Positions 37,031 to 45,727 of a stretch of DNA of 64,000 bases are shown one piece after another (position 1 is the stretch's first letter; every line of letters begins with the position of its first letter). The translations under genes and the position numbers were made by a program. Source of the stretch: Aquisediminimonas profunda (GTDB taxonomy: Bacteria > Pseudomonadota > Alphaproteobacteria > Sphingomonadales > Sphingomonadaceae). Location of the stretch: NCBI RefSeq assembly GCF_019443285.1, contig NZ_CP080327.1, positions 1,178,001 to 1,242,000 on the forward strand, in the 5' to 3' direction. Under the pieces are notes generated by a model that searched no databases, was not told the DNA's origin, and was given only the letters and a program-made list of their open reading frames with translations.

Positions 37031-38047
37031 CTAGCTCCGATCCCGTACGTTGATCACGATCTTCCCAATGTGGGCGCTACGTTCCAGGTGCCGGTATGCT
37101 TCCGCGTATCCCGAAAGGGGGAAGACGCTGTCTATAACTGGTCTTGGCTTCGAGATTTCCATCGCATCAAGCAGCGCCTCGAAATTCAACCGTGGACCGA
37201 TTCCAATGCCGGAGATCGTGACGGTTCGGGCTAGGATATCGATTGGGGGTAGTCCGCCGCCAAAACCGCTAGTGAAGCCGACCAGACCGATCGCGCCACC
37301 GATTCTGGTAGAAGCGACCGACTTCACAATGGTGGCTTCGCCCGCAATCTCTACAACCTTGTCCACGCCGCGCCCATTGGTTTGGCGGAGTATTTCCTCG
37401 TGCCAATCCGGATATTCTCGATAATTCACGACAGTCTCAGCGCCCATTTCCTTCAGCATGTCAGCCTTTTTATTTGTTGATGTGATGGCGAGGACCCGTG
37501 CATTGAACATTTTGGCAATTTGCAGGCCGGCCAAGGCAACCCCGCCTGTTCCTTGTATAAGCACGATGTGACCAGGCCTTAGCGGACCGCCCACGTGCAG
37601 TGCTGACCAAGCAGAAACGGCTGCGCATGGCAATGCTGCGACTTCTGGATCCGAGAGGTAGGCTGGGACTTGGACAACAGCATTTTCGTGTATCAATGCG
37701 TATTCCGCCAGCCAGCCGTTGCAGGTGATGCCAATGTTTCTTGAGAGGTAGTCGGGCAGATACGGTCCGGCGATCCAGTGCTCCATGCAGCTGCCTGATA
37801 CGCGATCGCCAATCTTGGCCCGTGTGACTGCGTCGCCTACTGCCACGACTTCACCAACTCCATCCGAAACGGGAATGATGTTTTTACCTACAGTTGAGGG
37901 ATAAGCTCCTTTCAGAATCGCTTGATCGCGGAAATTAAGCGATACGGCTGAGACCCTGATCAATACGTCCAGAGGACCCACCTCTGGCGGCTCCTCCTCG
38001 TGCATTTTTAGACTTTTGAAGTCGTCAGCAAACCTGAATGCCTTCAT
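37031..38047 (-). CDS. Medium-chain dehydrogenase/reductase (quinone-oxidoreductase type)
   Basis: A 338-residue MDR-superfamily oxidoreductase. It has the catalytic-domain start LIRVSAVSLNFRD, the nucleotide motif GTGGVALAGLQIAK, and ITSTNKKADMLKEMGAE after the second beta strand. The structural-zinc cysteine cluster is absent, which fits quinone or enone reductases rather than zinc alcohol dehydrogenases. It starts at MKAFRFADD; two codons upstream are also open. It probably reduces an unsaturated carbonyl. Confidence 0.86.
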   Translation of the reverse strand: MKAFRFADDFKSLKMHEEEPPEVGPLDVLIRVSAVSLNFRDQAILKGAYPSTVGKNIIPVSDGVGEVVAVGDAVTRAKIGDRVSGSCMEHWIAGPYLPDYLSRNIGITCNGWLAEYALIHENAVVQVPAYLSDPEVAALPCAAVSAWSALHVGGPLRPGHIVLIQGTGGVALAGLQIAKMFNARVLAITSTNKKADMLKEMGAETVVNYREYPDWHEEILRQTNGRGVDKVVEIAGEATIVKSVASTRIGGAIGLVGFTSGFGGGLPPIDILARTVTISGIGIGPRLNFEALLDAMEISKPRPVIDSVFPLSGYAEAYRHLERSAHIGKIVINVRDRS

Positions 38048-38144
38048 TCGCAAATATCCTTTCGACCAATGCCCGAGGGGCAGAATTCCTCAGCTGGCAG
38101 AAGAGAACAAGTAGAGGCCGAAGGTAGCGCCCTGTCTTTCGCGC

Positions 38145-38615
38145 CTACCAAACTACGGCATCCATTCTTGTGCGCACGAGGCGCATGGTCTTGATCCGCC
38201 AGGTACTTCCCACACGCTCGTAAGTGTCAAAATAGTGGCCGTAGCCTATGAGTTCCTTGATGGGGGCTCCTTCGCCAAATCGGAGGCGATCGACCATTGG
38301 CCAGATGGCACTTCCAGTATTGGGGCCGGTGATCTCGATTTCAGGCGCGCTGGCATGGTGCACCGAAACGACACCTGTAAGTGAGGTGCTGGCAAGGTAA
38401 GCGGCATTGTCGCCGCCCCGAATAATCTCGTCCGTCTGGGGAGCAAAATTGTGGCCCGTTACAGGATCAATCGCAGCTCCTCGGCAATCCAGTTCGACGT
38501 CATCGGTGAAGATGCTGCGGAGCAGATCACGATCTTTGGTGTCGATACCTCGGAAGTAACGTGCCTTGGCCATCTTTATGCCTTCGATAGCGTCCAGTTT
38601 CTCAGCGAGGTCCAT
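38145..38615 (-). CDS. SnoaL-like / NTF2-fold protein
   Basis: A 156-residue NTF2-fold protein (SnoaL_4 type), with KMAKARYFRGIDTKDRDLLRS, then FTDDVELDCRG and a C-terminal YGHYFDTYERVGSTWRIKTMR. The start at 38615 (MDLAEKLDAIEG) has GGAGG upstream; the longer open frame has an unnatural N-terminus. The fold covers isomerases, dehydratases and small hydroxylase subunits acting on ring compounds. It diverges from NmrA copy 2, and a TGACATCA site lies between them. Confidence 0.82.
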   Translation of the reverse strand: MDLAEKLDAIEGIKMAKARYFRGIDTKDRDLLRSIFTDDVELDCRGAAIDPVTGHNFAPQTDEIIRGGDNAAYLASTSLTGVVSVHHASAPEIEITGPNTGSAIWPMVDRLRFGEGAPIKELIGYGHYFDTYERVGSTWRIKTMRLVRTRMDAVVW

Positions 38616-38724
38616 AAAACATTCCTCCGAGTGGTAAGCTTCATTCGGCCAATCTCGGCCGAATCGAATACGAAGCGATCTGCTGCCAATCATACCAAAT
38701 CATTCCATTGGTCAAATATAAAGT

Positions 38725-38732
38725 TGACATCA
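38725..38732. promoter_or_regulatory. TGAYRTCA operator-like site (TGACATCA)
   Basis: It lies between the divergent SnoaL-like gene (start 38615) and NmrA-like copy 2 (start 38865), 110 bp and 133 bp away. Confidence 0.55.
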
Positions 38733-38864
38733 GTCTTGTTTATAGGGAACTTCCACCATTGAGAGTTGAAAGGAAGTCATCGTCGCACCGTTTGCTTTTC
38801 TAGCACGCATTGTGCCGCTAGGGTCGCTGGAACCGCGATTGAGGGCTGAAGCGGAGCACGGAAA

Positions 38865-39773
38865 ATGAAGATTCTGGTCGTAGGCGGCAACGGCTCACTT
38901 GGTGGTCACTCGGCGACCCACTTGGCCCAAAAGGGCTACGACGTGTCGGTGGCCTCGAGAAGGCGTCCGCAAGACGGAACGCCAATGGCCGGATTGCCGT
39001 TCCTGCAGGGCGACTATGTCAATGGAGACTTTTCACCAGCAAGATTGGAGGGTTTCGACTCAATTGTCTTCGCCGCGCAGAATGACATGCGTCACCTGCC
39101 ACCTTCAGAAGACTTGAACCGGCATCTGCTAAAAGCGAATGTCGAAGGAATCCCGAAGTTTGTCCGCTCAGCTAGGCAAGCAGGAGTCAGGCGCGTTGTT
39201 CACCTAGGTAGCTTCTACACACAGGCGAAACCGGAGCTCGAGAAAACGGATTTCTACATTCATACCCGGCGCCTCACCTGTGAAGGGGTGCGAGCAGAAA
39301 CCGGACCGGGATTCGATGTTGTCGCGGTCAATCCGCCGTTCATGATTGGCGCCGTTCCGGGTCTGGATAGCCCGCTGATCAATGCAATCGTGGAATGGGC
39401 GGAAGGTAACACGGACGTACCGTTGTTTGCTCCTTTGGGGGGCACCAACTTCATGAGTTACCGGTCGCTGAGCCAAGCGATCGAGGGAGCTCTGTTGCGA
39501 GGCGAACCAGGCAAGGCCTATCTGGTGGGTGACGAAAATCTGAGCATCGCGGACCTGTCGAACCTGTTCTTCAAAGCGGCCGGAAATCCAAAAGTTGTCG
39601 AAGCGCGCGCCGAGCAGCATCCGATCTTCTCGGAATTGGTGCTCCCTCAGGGGCCTAACAACTGGATCCGATATGAACCCGATCCTGCCGAAACTGCACT
39701 CCTTGGCTATATGAGGAACGACGTATCCAATGGCGTTGCCGATGCTTTGGCACAATATGAAGCGACGCATTGA
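38865..39773 (+). CDS. NAD(P)-binding NmrA/epimerase-like protein (copy 2)
   Basis: A 302-residue Rossmann-fold protein starting MKILVVGGNGSLGGHSA, paralogous to the gene at 23751 along its whole length. Shared stretches include VNPPFMIGAVPGL, GGTNFMSYRSLSQAIEGAL and GEPGKAYLVGDENLSIADL. Like copy 1 it is followed closely by an EthD gene and preceded by a TGAYRTCA site, so the whole unit, including its control, is duplicated. A role as a reductase or as an NADPH-sensing partner is possible. Confidence 0.82.
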   Translation: MKILVVGGNGSLGGHSATHLAQKGYDVSVASRRRPQDGTPMAGLPFLQGDYVNGDFSPARLEGFDSIVFAAQNDMRHLPPSEDLNRHLLKANVEGIPKFVRSARQAGVRRVVHLGSFYTQAKPELEKTDFYIHTRRLTCEGVRAETGPGFDVVAVNPPFMIGAVPGLDSPLINAIVEWAEGNTDVPLFAPLGGTNFMSYRSLSQAIEGALLRGEPGKAYLVGDENLSIADLSNLFFKAAGNPKVVEARAEQHPIFSELVLPQGPNNWIRYEPDPAETALLGYMRNDVSNGVADALAQYEATH

Positions 39774-39849
39774 GAGAAACGCGTATGCCTCAAAAACGGT
39801 CCAATAATTATGTTCTGGCAACAGTGCGCAATGGTGAGAGGAGCGTGCC

Positions 39850-40239
39850 ATGATCAAGATGATATGCCATTTCAAGCGCAAGCCAGGCATGACTCTCGAA
39901 GAGATGAAGGATCGTTACGAGAACGGCCATGTCCCGTTCATGTTAGAGATGTGCCCACCAGTAATGGATTATCGCCGGAATTACAGAATCGAGGACGGCA
40001 AGTTCGATCCTTTCGAGGATGGAAGCACCGCGGAGCCGGACTATGACGTGATCACCGAGGTTTGGTTCCGCAATCGGGAAGAGTTCGAGGCCATGGCGGA
40101 ATTCGTCTCACGTCCAGATATCGCTCCGGTCATAATTGCCGATGAAGAGCAGTTCATGGATCGGTCGGCGTCCCGAATGGCATTAGTTGAGGAGGTCTGC
40201 ACTGATCCTGCTCATTTGTCGGTTTCTCGTGACGAGTGA
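39850..40239 (+). CDS. EthD-family protein (copy 2)
   Basis: A 129-residue EthD-family protein with MTLEEMKDRYENGHVPFMLE aligned to copy 1. AGAGGAG precedes the ATG. It is somewhat longer than copy 1 because of an insertion around FDPFEDGSTAEPDYD. Partner of the preceding NmrA-like gene by position. The reaction is unknown. Confidence 0.85.
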   Translation: MIKMICHFKRKPGMTLEEMKDRYENGHVPFMLEMCPPVMDYRRNYRIEDGKFDPFEDGSTAEPDYDVITEVWFRNREEFEAMAEFVSRPDIAPVIIADEEQFMDRSASRMALVEEVCTDPAHLSVSRDE

Positions 40240-40331
40240 GGCAGGACCGCACCTTGCAATGGCGCCGGAAGAGATTTTTTCCAAAGCCGAACGTTCACAT
40301 TCGGGAGGGCTTACATACAGAAAATACAAAT

Positions 40332-40339
40332 TGACGTCA
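40332..40339. promoter_or_regulatory. TGACGTCA operator-like site with promoter
   Basis: A perfect palindrome overlapping a possible -35 (TTGACG, 40331-40336), with a -10-like CATGAT at 40354-40359. That places transcription start past 40355 and favours translation from ATG 40376. Confidence 0.58.
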
Positions 40340-40375
40340 CATTCGCGTTAGTTCATGATTGAGTCTAACAATGGC

Positions 40376-41278
40376 ATGTCAGAGGAGGCCTGTTTGGATA
40401 TCCGTCGGCTCGGAGATGTAAGAACCATTCTAGGCGAGGGCCCGTACTGGGATGTTCGCGATCAGGTTCTTTTTTTCGTGGACATTCGCGGGTATCGCCT
40501 GTGGCGCTACGATCCCGGGACAGAACAGTTTTCGAGCTGGGAAACGCCTGTGCAACCTTCTGCAATCACTCGAACGGTTGATGGTGGGCTGCTCGTGGCG
40601 CTGGCCGATGGATTCTACAGCTTCGACGAAGCCACTGGAATGTTCGACTTGATCGCGAAAGTTGATTTCGATTGCGAGAAGGTGCAGCTGAATGACGCGA
40701 AGGTCGATCGCCAAGGGCGTTTTGTCGCCGGTGCGACTGACAAGGGAGCCAAAGCTCCCCTGGCATCAGTGTACAGCTTCGATGGCTTGACGGTGACAGA
40801 GCTCGATGCAGGATACACGATCTGCAACGGACCCTGCTGGAGCCCGGACGGGAAGACATTCTACCTTGCCGACACTATGCCGACGAACGAAATTTACGCC
40901 TATGACTACGACAACATAACCGGCAAGATATCCAATAAGAGGCTCTTTGCCGATTGTTCTTCGGCCGGCGGATATGCCGATGGGGCGACAATCGACGCAG
41001 ATGGACGTTTGTGGATGGCCATGACCGGAGGTGGTATCCTCGCGTGCTTCGAAGCGGACGGTACGGTTCGCCGCACGATAGAAACGGATGTGAAATGGAT
41101 TTCGAGCGTTCAGTTCGGCGGGCCTAATCTGGACAAGCTTTATTTTACTTCGTTTGATGCAGAGGCTGCAGCGGGCTATCCACCGGATAGCAATAGCGGT
41201 TATCTGTATGTAGTTGATGGCCTCGATGTAAAAGGGCTTCCAGAGCCGCTTGCATTGACGCCACAGCGACAAATTTGA
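40376..41278 (+). CDS. SMP-30/gluconolactonase-like lactonase
   Basis: A 300-residue six-bladed beta-propeller of the SMP-30 / gluconolactonase family, which hydrolyses lactones with a bound divalent metal. Metal-ligand motifs are LGEGPYW (Glu), ICNGPCWSPDG (Asn) and YADGATIDADG (Asp). I use ATG 40376 because the promoter-like elements overlap the in-frame ATG at 40355; the longer form cannot be excluded. It stands before a luciferase-like monooxygenase, so it may open a lactone made by Baeyer-Villiger oxidation. Confidence 0.86.
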   Translation: MSEEACLDIRRLGDVRTILGEGPYWDVRDQVLFFVDIRGYRLWRYDPGTEQFSSWETPVQPSAITRTVDGGLLVALADGFYSFDEATGMFDLIAKVDFDCEKVQLNDAKVDRQGRFVAGATDKGAKAPLASVYSFDGLTVTELDAGYTICNGPCWSPDGKTFYLADTMPTNEIYAYDYDNITGKISNKRLFADCSSAGGYADGATIDADGRLWMAMTGGGILACFEADGTVRRTIETDVKWISSVQFGGPNLDKLYFTSFDAEAAAGYPPDSNSGYLYVVDGLDVKGLPEPLALTPQRQI

Positions 41279-41401
41279 ATGGCCAAGTTAATTGGTCGAA
41301 TTGGCTGGCAGATAGACGCTCCGGTGCGGGGGAAAAACGCGGGCCTTTTCTCGGCCTGTGAGCCCGCAACCAGTTAGGTGCCTTTGGAAGGAGTAATCGC
41401 G

Positions 41402-42787
41402 GTGTCGTCCCTGAAAAAAAGAATGCGCTTTTCGATGTTTTCCAGCTTCTGTCCGGCTGGAGGGCCGCCAAACCTTTGGTACCACGAAAAGGCTGTCAAC
41501 TTCGACTACCTGAATTTGGACCATTGGATCAAGCTGGCCCAAGACCTTGAGGAAGCAAAATTCGATTGCATCTTCTGGGCCGATCACAGCGGACTGCATG
41601 ACACCTTTAAAGACTCTTACGCGCCAGCAGTGGAACTCGCATTGCAGTTTCCTATCGCGGATCCCATGTTCCTCGCGGCTGCTCTCGCGTCCTCGACTAC
41701 TAACCTTGGTCTTACTGTCAGTGCGAACGTCATTCAGCACCATCCATACGTCTTTGCACGCAAAATCGCGACTCTGGATCATCTGCTCCGAGGTCGGCTT
41801 TCTTGGAATGTCGTGACGTCTTTTCAGAGAACCGCATGGCAGAATCAGGGCTACGACGCCGTCGAACCGCATGCTGTGCGCTACGCACGGGGCGAAGAAT
41901 ATCTGGAGGTGATTTACAAGCTCCTTGAGGGCTCATGGGAAGATGATGCGGTCGTGCGAGACATTAAGGCGCGACTTTACGCAGACGCGTCCAAAGTTCA
42001 CGAAATTCATCATGAGGGGCGCTTGTACAGGGTGCCAGGGATAAATACGGTCGAGCCGTCTCCGCAAAGAACGCCATTCTTGTTCCAGGCTGGCGCATCC
42101 AAAGAAGGGCGCGATTTTTCTGCGGCCAATGCAGAGGCGATTTTCATTTTTGGGAGTGCCGAGAACACTCTGGCTTCAATGAAACCAACCATCGCGGACA
42201 TGGCGCAAAGGCTTGTCAGCATGGGACGCAGGCCGAGCGATCTGCTCATATTTGCCGGGCGCAATTACGTAGTCGGCTCCACGGAAGAGGAAGCCCGCCG
42301 ACTTGATCGCGAGATTCAGCAGATGCATCGCGAATCGGACTTTTGTCCGGCCTATATGAGTTCAATGATGGGGCTCGATCTGAGCAAGATCGATCTCGAT
42401 GTTCCGATCGGCGACTTTGAGACTGATGCTGTTCAAGGCAACTTCCGCATGTTGGCGGATTCGGCTCCGGACAAGCGCTCGACGTTCAGGGACGTTGCAA
42501 TAGCGCTTTCCGGGAACAGGTTCGTTGGAACGCCTGAGCAGGCGGCGGATGAAATAGAGGAATGGTACGATGCTGGCATAAGAGGCATAAACTACCAGCA
42601 ATTGACCGGCATGGGCGAAGTCTACACTTTCATCGAACAGGTTTGTCCTGTGCTCAAGGCACGCGGACTCATGCAGGAGGAATACGCGCCCGGCACGGTA
42701 CGCGAAAAGATGTTTGCCGGAACTGACAGTCCGAGTGGCCCACATTTGAACGACCGACACAAGGCCGCAAGGTTCCGGCATATTTAG
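41402..42787 (+). CDS. Luciferase-like (LLM class) monooxygenase 2, NtaA/DszA type
   Basis: A 461-residue FMNH2-dependent monooxygenase of the long NtaA/SnaA/DszA group. Motifs include WYHEKAVNFDYLNLDHWIKLAQ, FADHSGLHD-like residues and LDHLLRGRLSWNVVTS. The start is a GTG at 41402, eight bases after GGAAGGAG; an ATG at 41423 is the alternative. It needs reduced FMN, which the flavin reductase at 44021 could provide. The preceding lactonase supports ring oxygenation followed by lactone hydrolysis, though N- or S-substrates are also known for this group. Confidence 0.88.
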   Translation: MSSLKKRMRFSMFSSFCPAGGPPNLWYHEKAVNFDYLNLDHWIKLAQDLEEAKFDCIFWADHSGLHDTFKDSYAPAVELALQFPIADPMFLAAALASSTTNLGLTVSANVIQHHPYVFARKIATLDHLLRGRLSWNVVTSFQRTAWQNQGYDAVEPHAVRYARGEEYLEVIYKLLEGSWEDDAVVRDIKARLYADASKVHEIHHEGRLYRVPGINTVEPSPQRTPFLFQAGASKEGRDFSAANAEAIFIFGSAENTLASMKPTIADMAQRLVSMGRRPSDLLIFAGRNYVVGSTEEEARRLDREIQQMHRESDFCPAYMSSMMGLDLSKIDLDVPIGDFETDAVQGNFRMLADSAPDKRSTFRDVAIALSGNRFVGTPEQAADEIEEWYDAGIRGINYQQLTGMGEVYTFIEQVCPVLKARGLMQEEYAPGTVREKMFAGTDSPSGPHLNDRHKAARFRHI

Positions 42788-42910
42788 ACCGCTTGTGTCG
42801 AAGTTGCCAGGTGGCAACCGAAAAGCGCATTCGGCTTAGTCGACCAACGCCCGCAGTTTTGCGACGAAACATCCTTGCAAAATTGCCGATTTACTGTAAA
42901 CTAACAAAAG

Positions 42911-42918
42911 TGACGTCA
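42911..42918. promoter_or_regulatory. TGACGTCA operator-like site with promoter
   Basis: A perfect palindrome overlapping GTGACG (42910-42915), a 17-bp spacer, and TATGTG (42933-42938). The gene start follows closely, implying a short leader. Confidence 0.6.
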
Positions 42919-42951
42919 GTATCACGCTGCGATATGTGAAGGATGAGTGAA

Positions 42952-43872
42952 ATGGCTGCGAAAATTCTCTGGCTTTCGGATTCCACTGCGACTCAGCACG
43001 GAACGTCTGATCCTGTCGAGCAGGACATCATCTTTTCGAATATGCTCGGGTTTGCAAAGAAGCTCGCTCGGCCAGACACTGAAATCGACATTGCCTTTCT
43101 CGAGCACAACATTGGCAGTGACTATGTTCCCACCATGCGATATCCGCGCACTTTCATGGCGGTCGAGATGGTTGAGCGCATCATGCAGGCCGAAGCAGAC
43201 GGTTATGACGCCGCATTCGCGGGCATGTGTTATGGCGAGTTCTTCCTGCAGGATGCTAGGCAGGCGGTCCGGATGCCGGTAGTCGGTCCGGCGGAATCGG
43301 CAATGATTGTTGCCCAGTCGCTTGGAAAGAAATTTGCTGTCCTGACCACTGCCGTGAGTTTCGAGCATGTTATGGAGGAGAATATTCGTTTCCATCGCTG
43401 GGAAGGCGCGGCTATCAGCCATCGCCCGGTCCGGTCTCTGGAGTTTTCGTCTGATGGACCCGAAGGGGTCGGACGCGTTTTGGTCCAGATGATGCTGGAC
43501 GCCTATGCAGGGCGTCCAGAGAGAATGATCGAGCAATTTGACCAAGCCGCTCAGGAGCTTGTTCGCGATGGCGCAGATGTTGTGATATGCGGCTGCAACC
43601 CGCTCGGTGCAGCATTGTCTCAGGTAGGTTATAACGAAGTATCGGGAACCGGAGTTCCAGTCGTGACTGCGCTGCCGGCACAGATCAAGATGGCTGAGAT
43701 GTTGATTGATCTGAAGCGCGGTGTCGGCTGGAGCAAGACAGAGGCTGTTGTTGGACCTTATCTCAGCACGCCGCCTGAGATTTTGGACGATCTCGCTGCA
43801 CGCGGAATTGGGATGCCGCAAGTTCGTAAGAATGCGAGCAAGTCCGCAAAGGTCAGACTTCACGCAGCCTGA
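42952..43872 (+). CDS. Asp/Glu/hydantoin racemase family protein
   Basis: A 306-residue member of the Asp/Glu/hydantoin racemase superfamily, which also includes arylmalonate decarboxylases and maleate isomerases. The two candidate catalytic cysteines are Cys93 in GMCYGEF and Cys213 or Cys215 in VICGCNPLG. The ATG at 42952 follows AAGGATGAG; an ATG three codons upstream is also in frame. It has its own operator-like site immediately upstream. Isomerisation, racemisation or decarboxylation of an intermediate with an acidic alpha-carbon is expected. Confidence 0.82.
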   Translation: MAAKILWLSDSTATQHGTSDPVEQDIIFSNMLGFAKKLARPDTEIDIAFLEHNIGSDYVPTMRYPRTFMAVEMVERIMQAEADGYDAAFAGMCYGEFFLQDARQAVRMPVVGPAESAMIVAQSLGKKFAVLTTAVSFEHVMEENIRFHRWEGAAISHRPVRSLEFSSDGPEGVGRVLVQMMLDAYAGRPERMIEQFDQAAQELVRDGADVVICGCNPLGAALSQVGYNEVSGTGVPVVTALPAQIKMAEMLIDLKRGVGWSKTEAVVGPYLSTPPEILDDLAARGIGMPQVRKNASKSAKVRLHAA

Positions 43873-44020
43873 CCCTGGTCAGGCGCATGTAATTGTCCTC
43901 GACGGGTTCGAGGCGAAATGGCCACCACGCCAAGTGGTTTTTGACTGCATGGCCATCCAAGGCGAAGCACGCGATTGAGAATTGGTCAGGCCTAATGAGG
44001 CGTGCCGATCTTCTGGAGGC

Positions 44021-44530
44021 ATGAAAGTGATTCTTGCTGAAAATTTGCCGTCGATTGATGGCACTTTGTATCGATCTATTTCTGGCCAATGGCTTACAGG
44101 GGTCACGGTTGTCACCACACGGGATGAACATGATCGCGCCGTTGGGTTGACGATGAGTGCGGTTTCTCCGCTCTCACTTAACCCTCCCCAATTTCTCGTC
44201 AATCTGGATTTGGGTTCAGAAACCCTGACGGCCATTTTGGTGCGCAAGGCCTTTTGCATCAATTTTCTCGGATCGAACCAGCGCGAAGTGTGCTCGCAAT
44301 TCGCAAAGAAGGGGAGTGACAAGTTTGCGGGCATGGCACATCGATCCGGTGAACTGGGAATGCCGGTGATCGAGGGCGCAATTGCCTATGTTGAATGCAC
44401 TGTTGCTGACGTCTTCAATAGCGGCGATCACTCGATCATTGTGGGCGACGCGCGTTATGGAAAAGTGTCTGGCGGATCGCCGCTGGCGTATTTTCGGAGT
44501 GCTTTTCGTGAGCTCGCACATTGCGAATGA
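44021..44530 (+). CDS. Flavin reductase (HpaC-like)
   Basis: A 169-residue flavin:NAD(P)H reductase domain protein, with SGQWLTGVTVVTTRDEHDRA, GLTMSAVSPLSLNPPQFLV and a conserved FCINFLG stretch. It provides FMNH2/FADH2 to two-component monooxygenases; the LLM proteins at 14528 and 41402 are the obvious clients. The ATG at 44021 follows CTGGAGG. Confidence 0.88.
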   Translation: MKVILAENLPSIDGTLYRSISGQWLTGVTVVTTRDEHDRAVGLTMSAVSPLSLNPPQFLVNLDLGSETLTAILVRKAFCINFLGSNQREVCSQFAKKGSDKFAGMAHRSGELGMPVIEGAIAYVECTVADVFNSGDHSIIVGDARYGKVSGGSPLAYFRSAFRELAHCE

Positions 44531-44796
44531 GGCGCAGGGGATAGCAAATTTGAACACGAAATTGGCTTGCAATAGCGATCTAGGCTTTGAGCATGCCCCG
44601 TAGATACGCCACTTACGAAGGCTCCTTTTGTGCGGCTGGCTGGCGATGATCGGATTGCATAGCCACAACTCGCATCGTACTGAAAGCACTTGACGATTTG
44701 CTCAAATCAGAGCTTGGTGCCAGAAACCTGTTGATCAATTTTTTGGGACCTGTATTTCGACCCTTGTTATTACGCATTAGGAAGGTGCCGCTTCGC

Positions 44797-45594
44797 ATGC
44801 GCGATAGAAGCATTAGAAGGACCGCTCGAAAGCCTGCCTCCAATGCGAGGCGCCTTCGCGCAACAAAAGTCCCGGTGAGCGAGACAGGCGCAAAGGGGTT
44901 GAGGGCGAAGGCTGCGTTAATGGATGCAGCTTGCTCGGTTTTCAGTGACATGGGATTTACTCATGCCCGTGTTCAGGACATTACCTATCACGCGGGTTTC
45001 TCGCTCGGCGCTTTTTATCGCTACTTCACCGACAAGGACGATATACTCTCAGCCATCGCCTCGGAGTATTTTGAACAGGCCTACGCCACAACATTCCTTG
45101 GGGCGCATTATGACCCCTCCAATCCAATGGAGTCCCTTCAAAGGTCGACGGCGCAAACTGTCAATTTCGCATATGAAAACAGGGATCTAGAAAAGATCCT
45201 GTGGGAGACGTCCCAGTTCAACAGCCGTATTGAAGATCAGTGGAGTGAGCTTCGCGGGCGAATTTACAAGAAGATCGCCCGTTTGATAGCTCGTGCCCAG
45301 GAAGACAAAATCGGATATCCCAGCATCGATCCGGTCTATACTGCGGAGTTGCTCACAGGGATGACTGAACTTGCCGTATATAGAAAGCTTGTGCGGCCGG
45401 ATCGGATTTCCGCGGACGTACCGAGGATTCTGACCGAGCAGTTGACGGACCTTTGGGCTAGAGTTCTGTTTTTACCAGAGGTCAGGCTCGCGGCGGCTAA
45501 GAAAACTGAGGAGTCGAGTCAACTGAGTGCCAAACAGATGGGGTCTCTTAGCACTAATTTGGCGGATGTTGTCGGTTCAAATGCAATTGATTGA
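44797..45594 (+). CDS. TetR family transcriptional regulator (paralogue 2)
   Basis: A 265-residue TetR-type regulator closely related to the one at 11532. The start at 44797 (MRDRSIRRTARKPAS) makes the two proteins align residue by residue up to SETGAKGLRAKAALMDAA. The HTH is VQDITYHAGFSLGAFYRYFTDKDDIL. The C-terminus is about 30 residues longer than in paralogue 1. The open frame runs 33 codons further upstream without homology. With its paralogue it brackets most of the TGAYRTCA-bearing region and is a strong candidate for its regulator. Confidence 0.9.
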   Translation: MRDRSIRRTARKPASNARRLRATKVPVSETGAKGLRAKAALMDAACSVFSDMGFTHARVQDITYHAGFSLGAFYRYFTDKDDILSAIASEYFEQAYATTFLGAHYDPSNPMESLQRSTAQTVNFAYENRDLEKILWETSQFNSRIEDQWSELRGRIYKKIARLIARAQEDKIGYPSIDPVYTAELLTGMTELAVYRKLVRPDRISADVPRILTEQLTDLWARVLFLPEVRLAAAKKTEESSQLSAKQMGSLSTNLADVVGSNAID

Positions 45595-45727
45595 GACCTG
45601 CTAGAGCGGGGTAGCCCAATGTCTCGGCGGCATTCCAGTCGTTTTTAGTCAGTCCACTTTTCACCGAAATGGAGCCGGTCGCGCGCAATGTACGTGCGTC
45701 AGATTATCTCCCCCCACCTCTGCTTTC

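Noticed and set aside
42922-43863. Minus-strand open frame (313 codons)
   Set aside because: Shadow of the racemase gene; no start signal or conserved motif.
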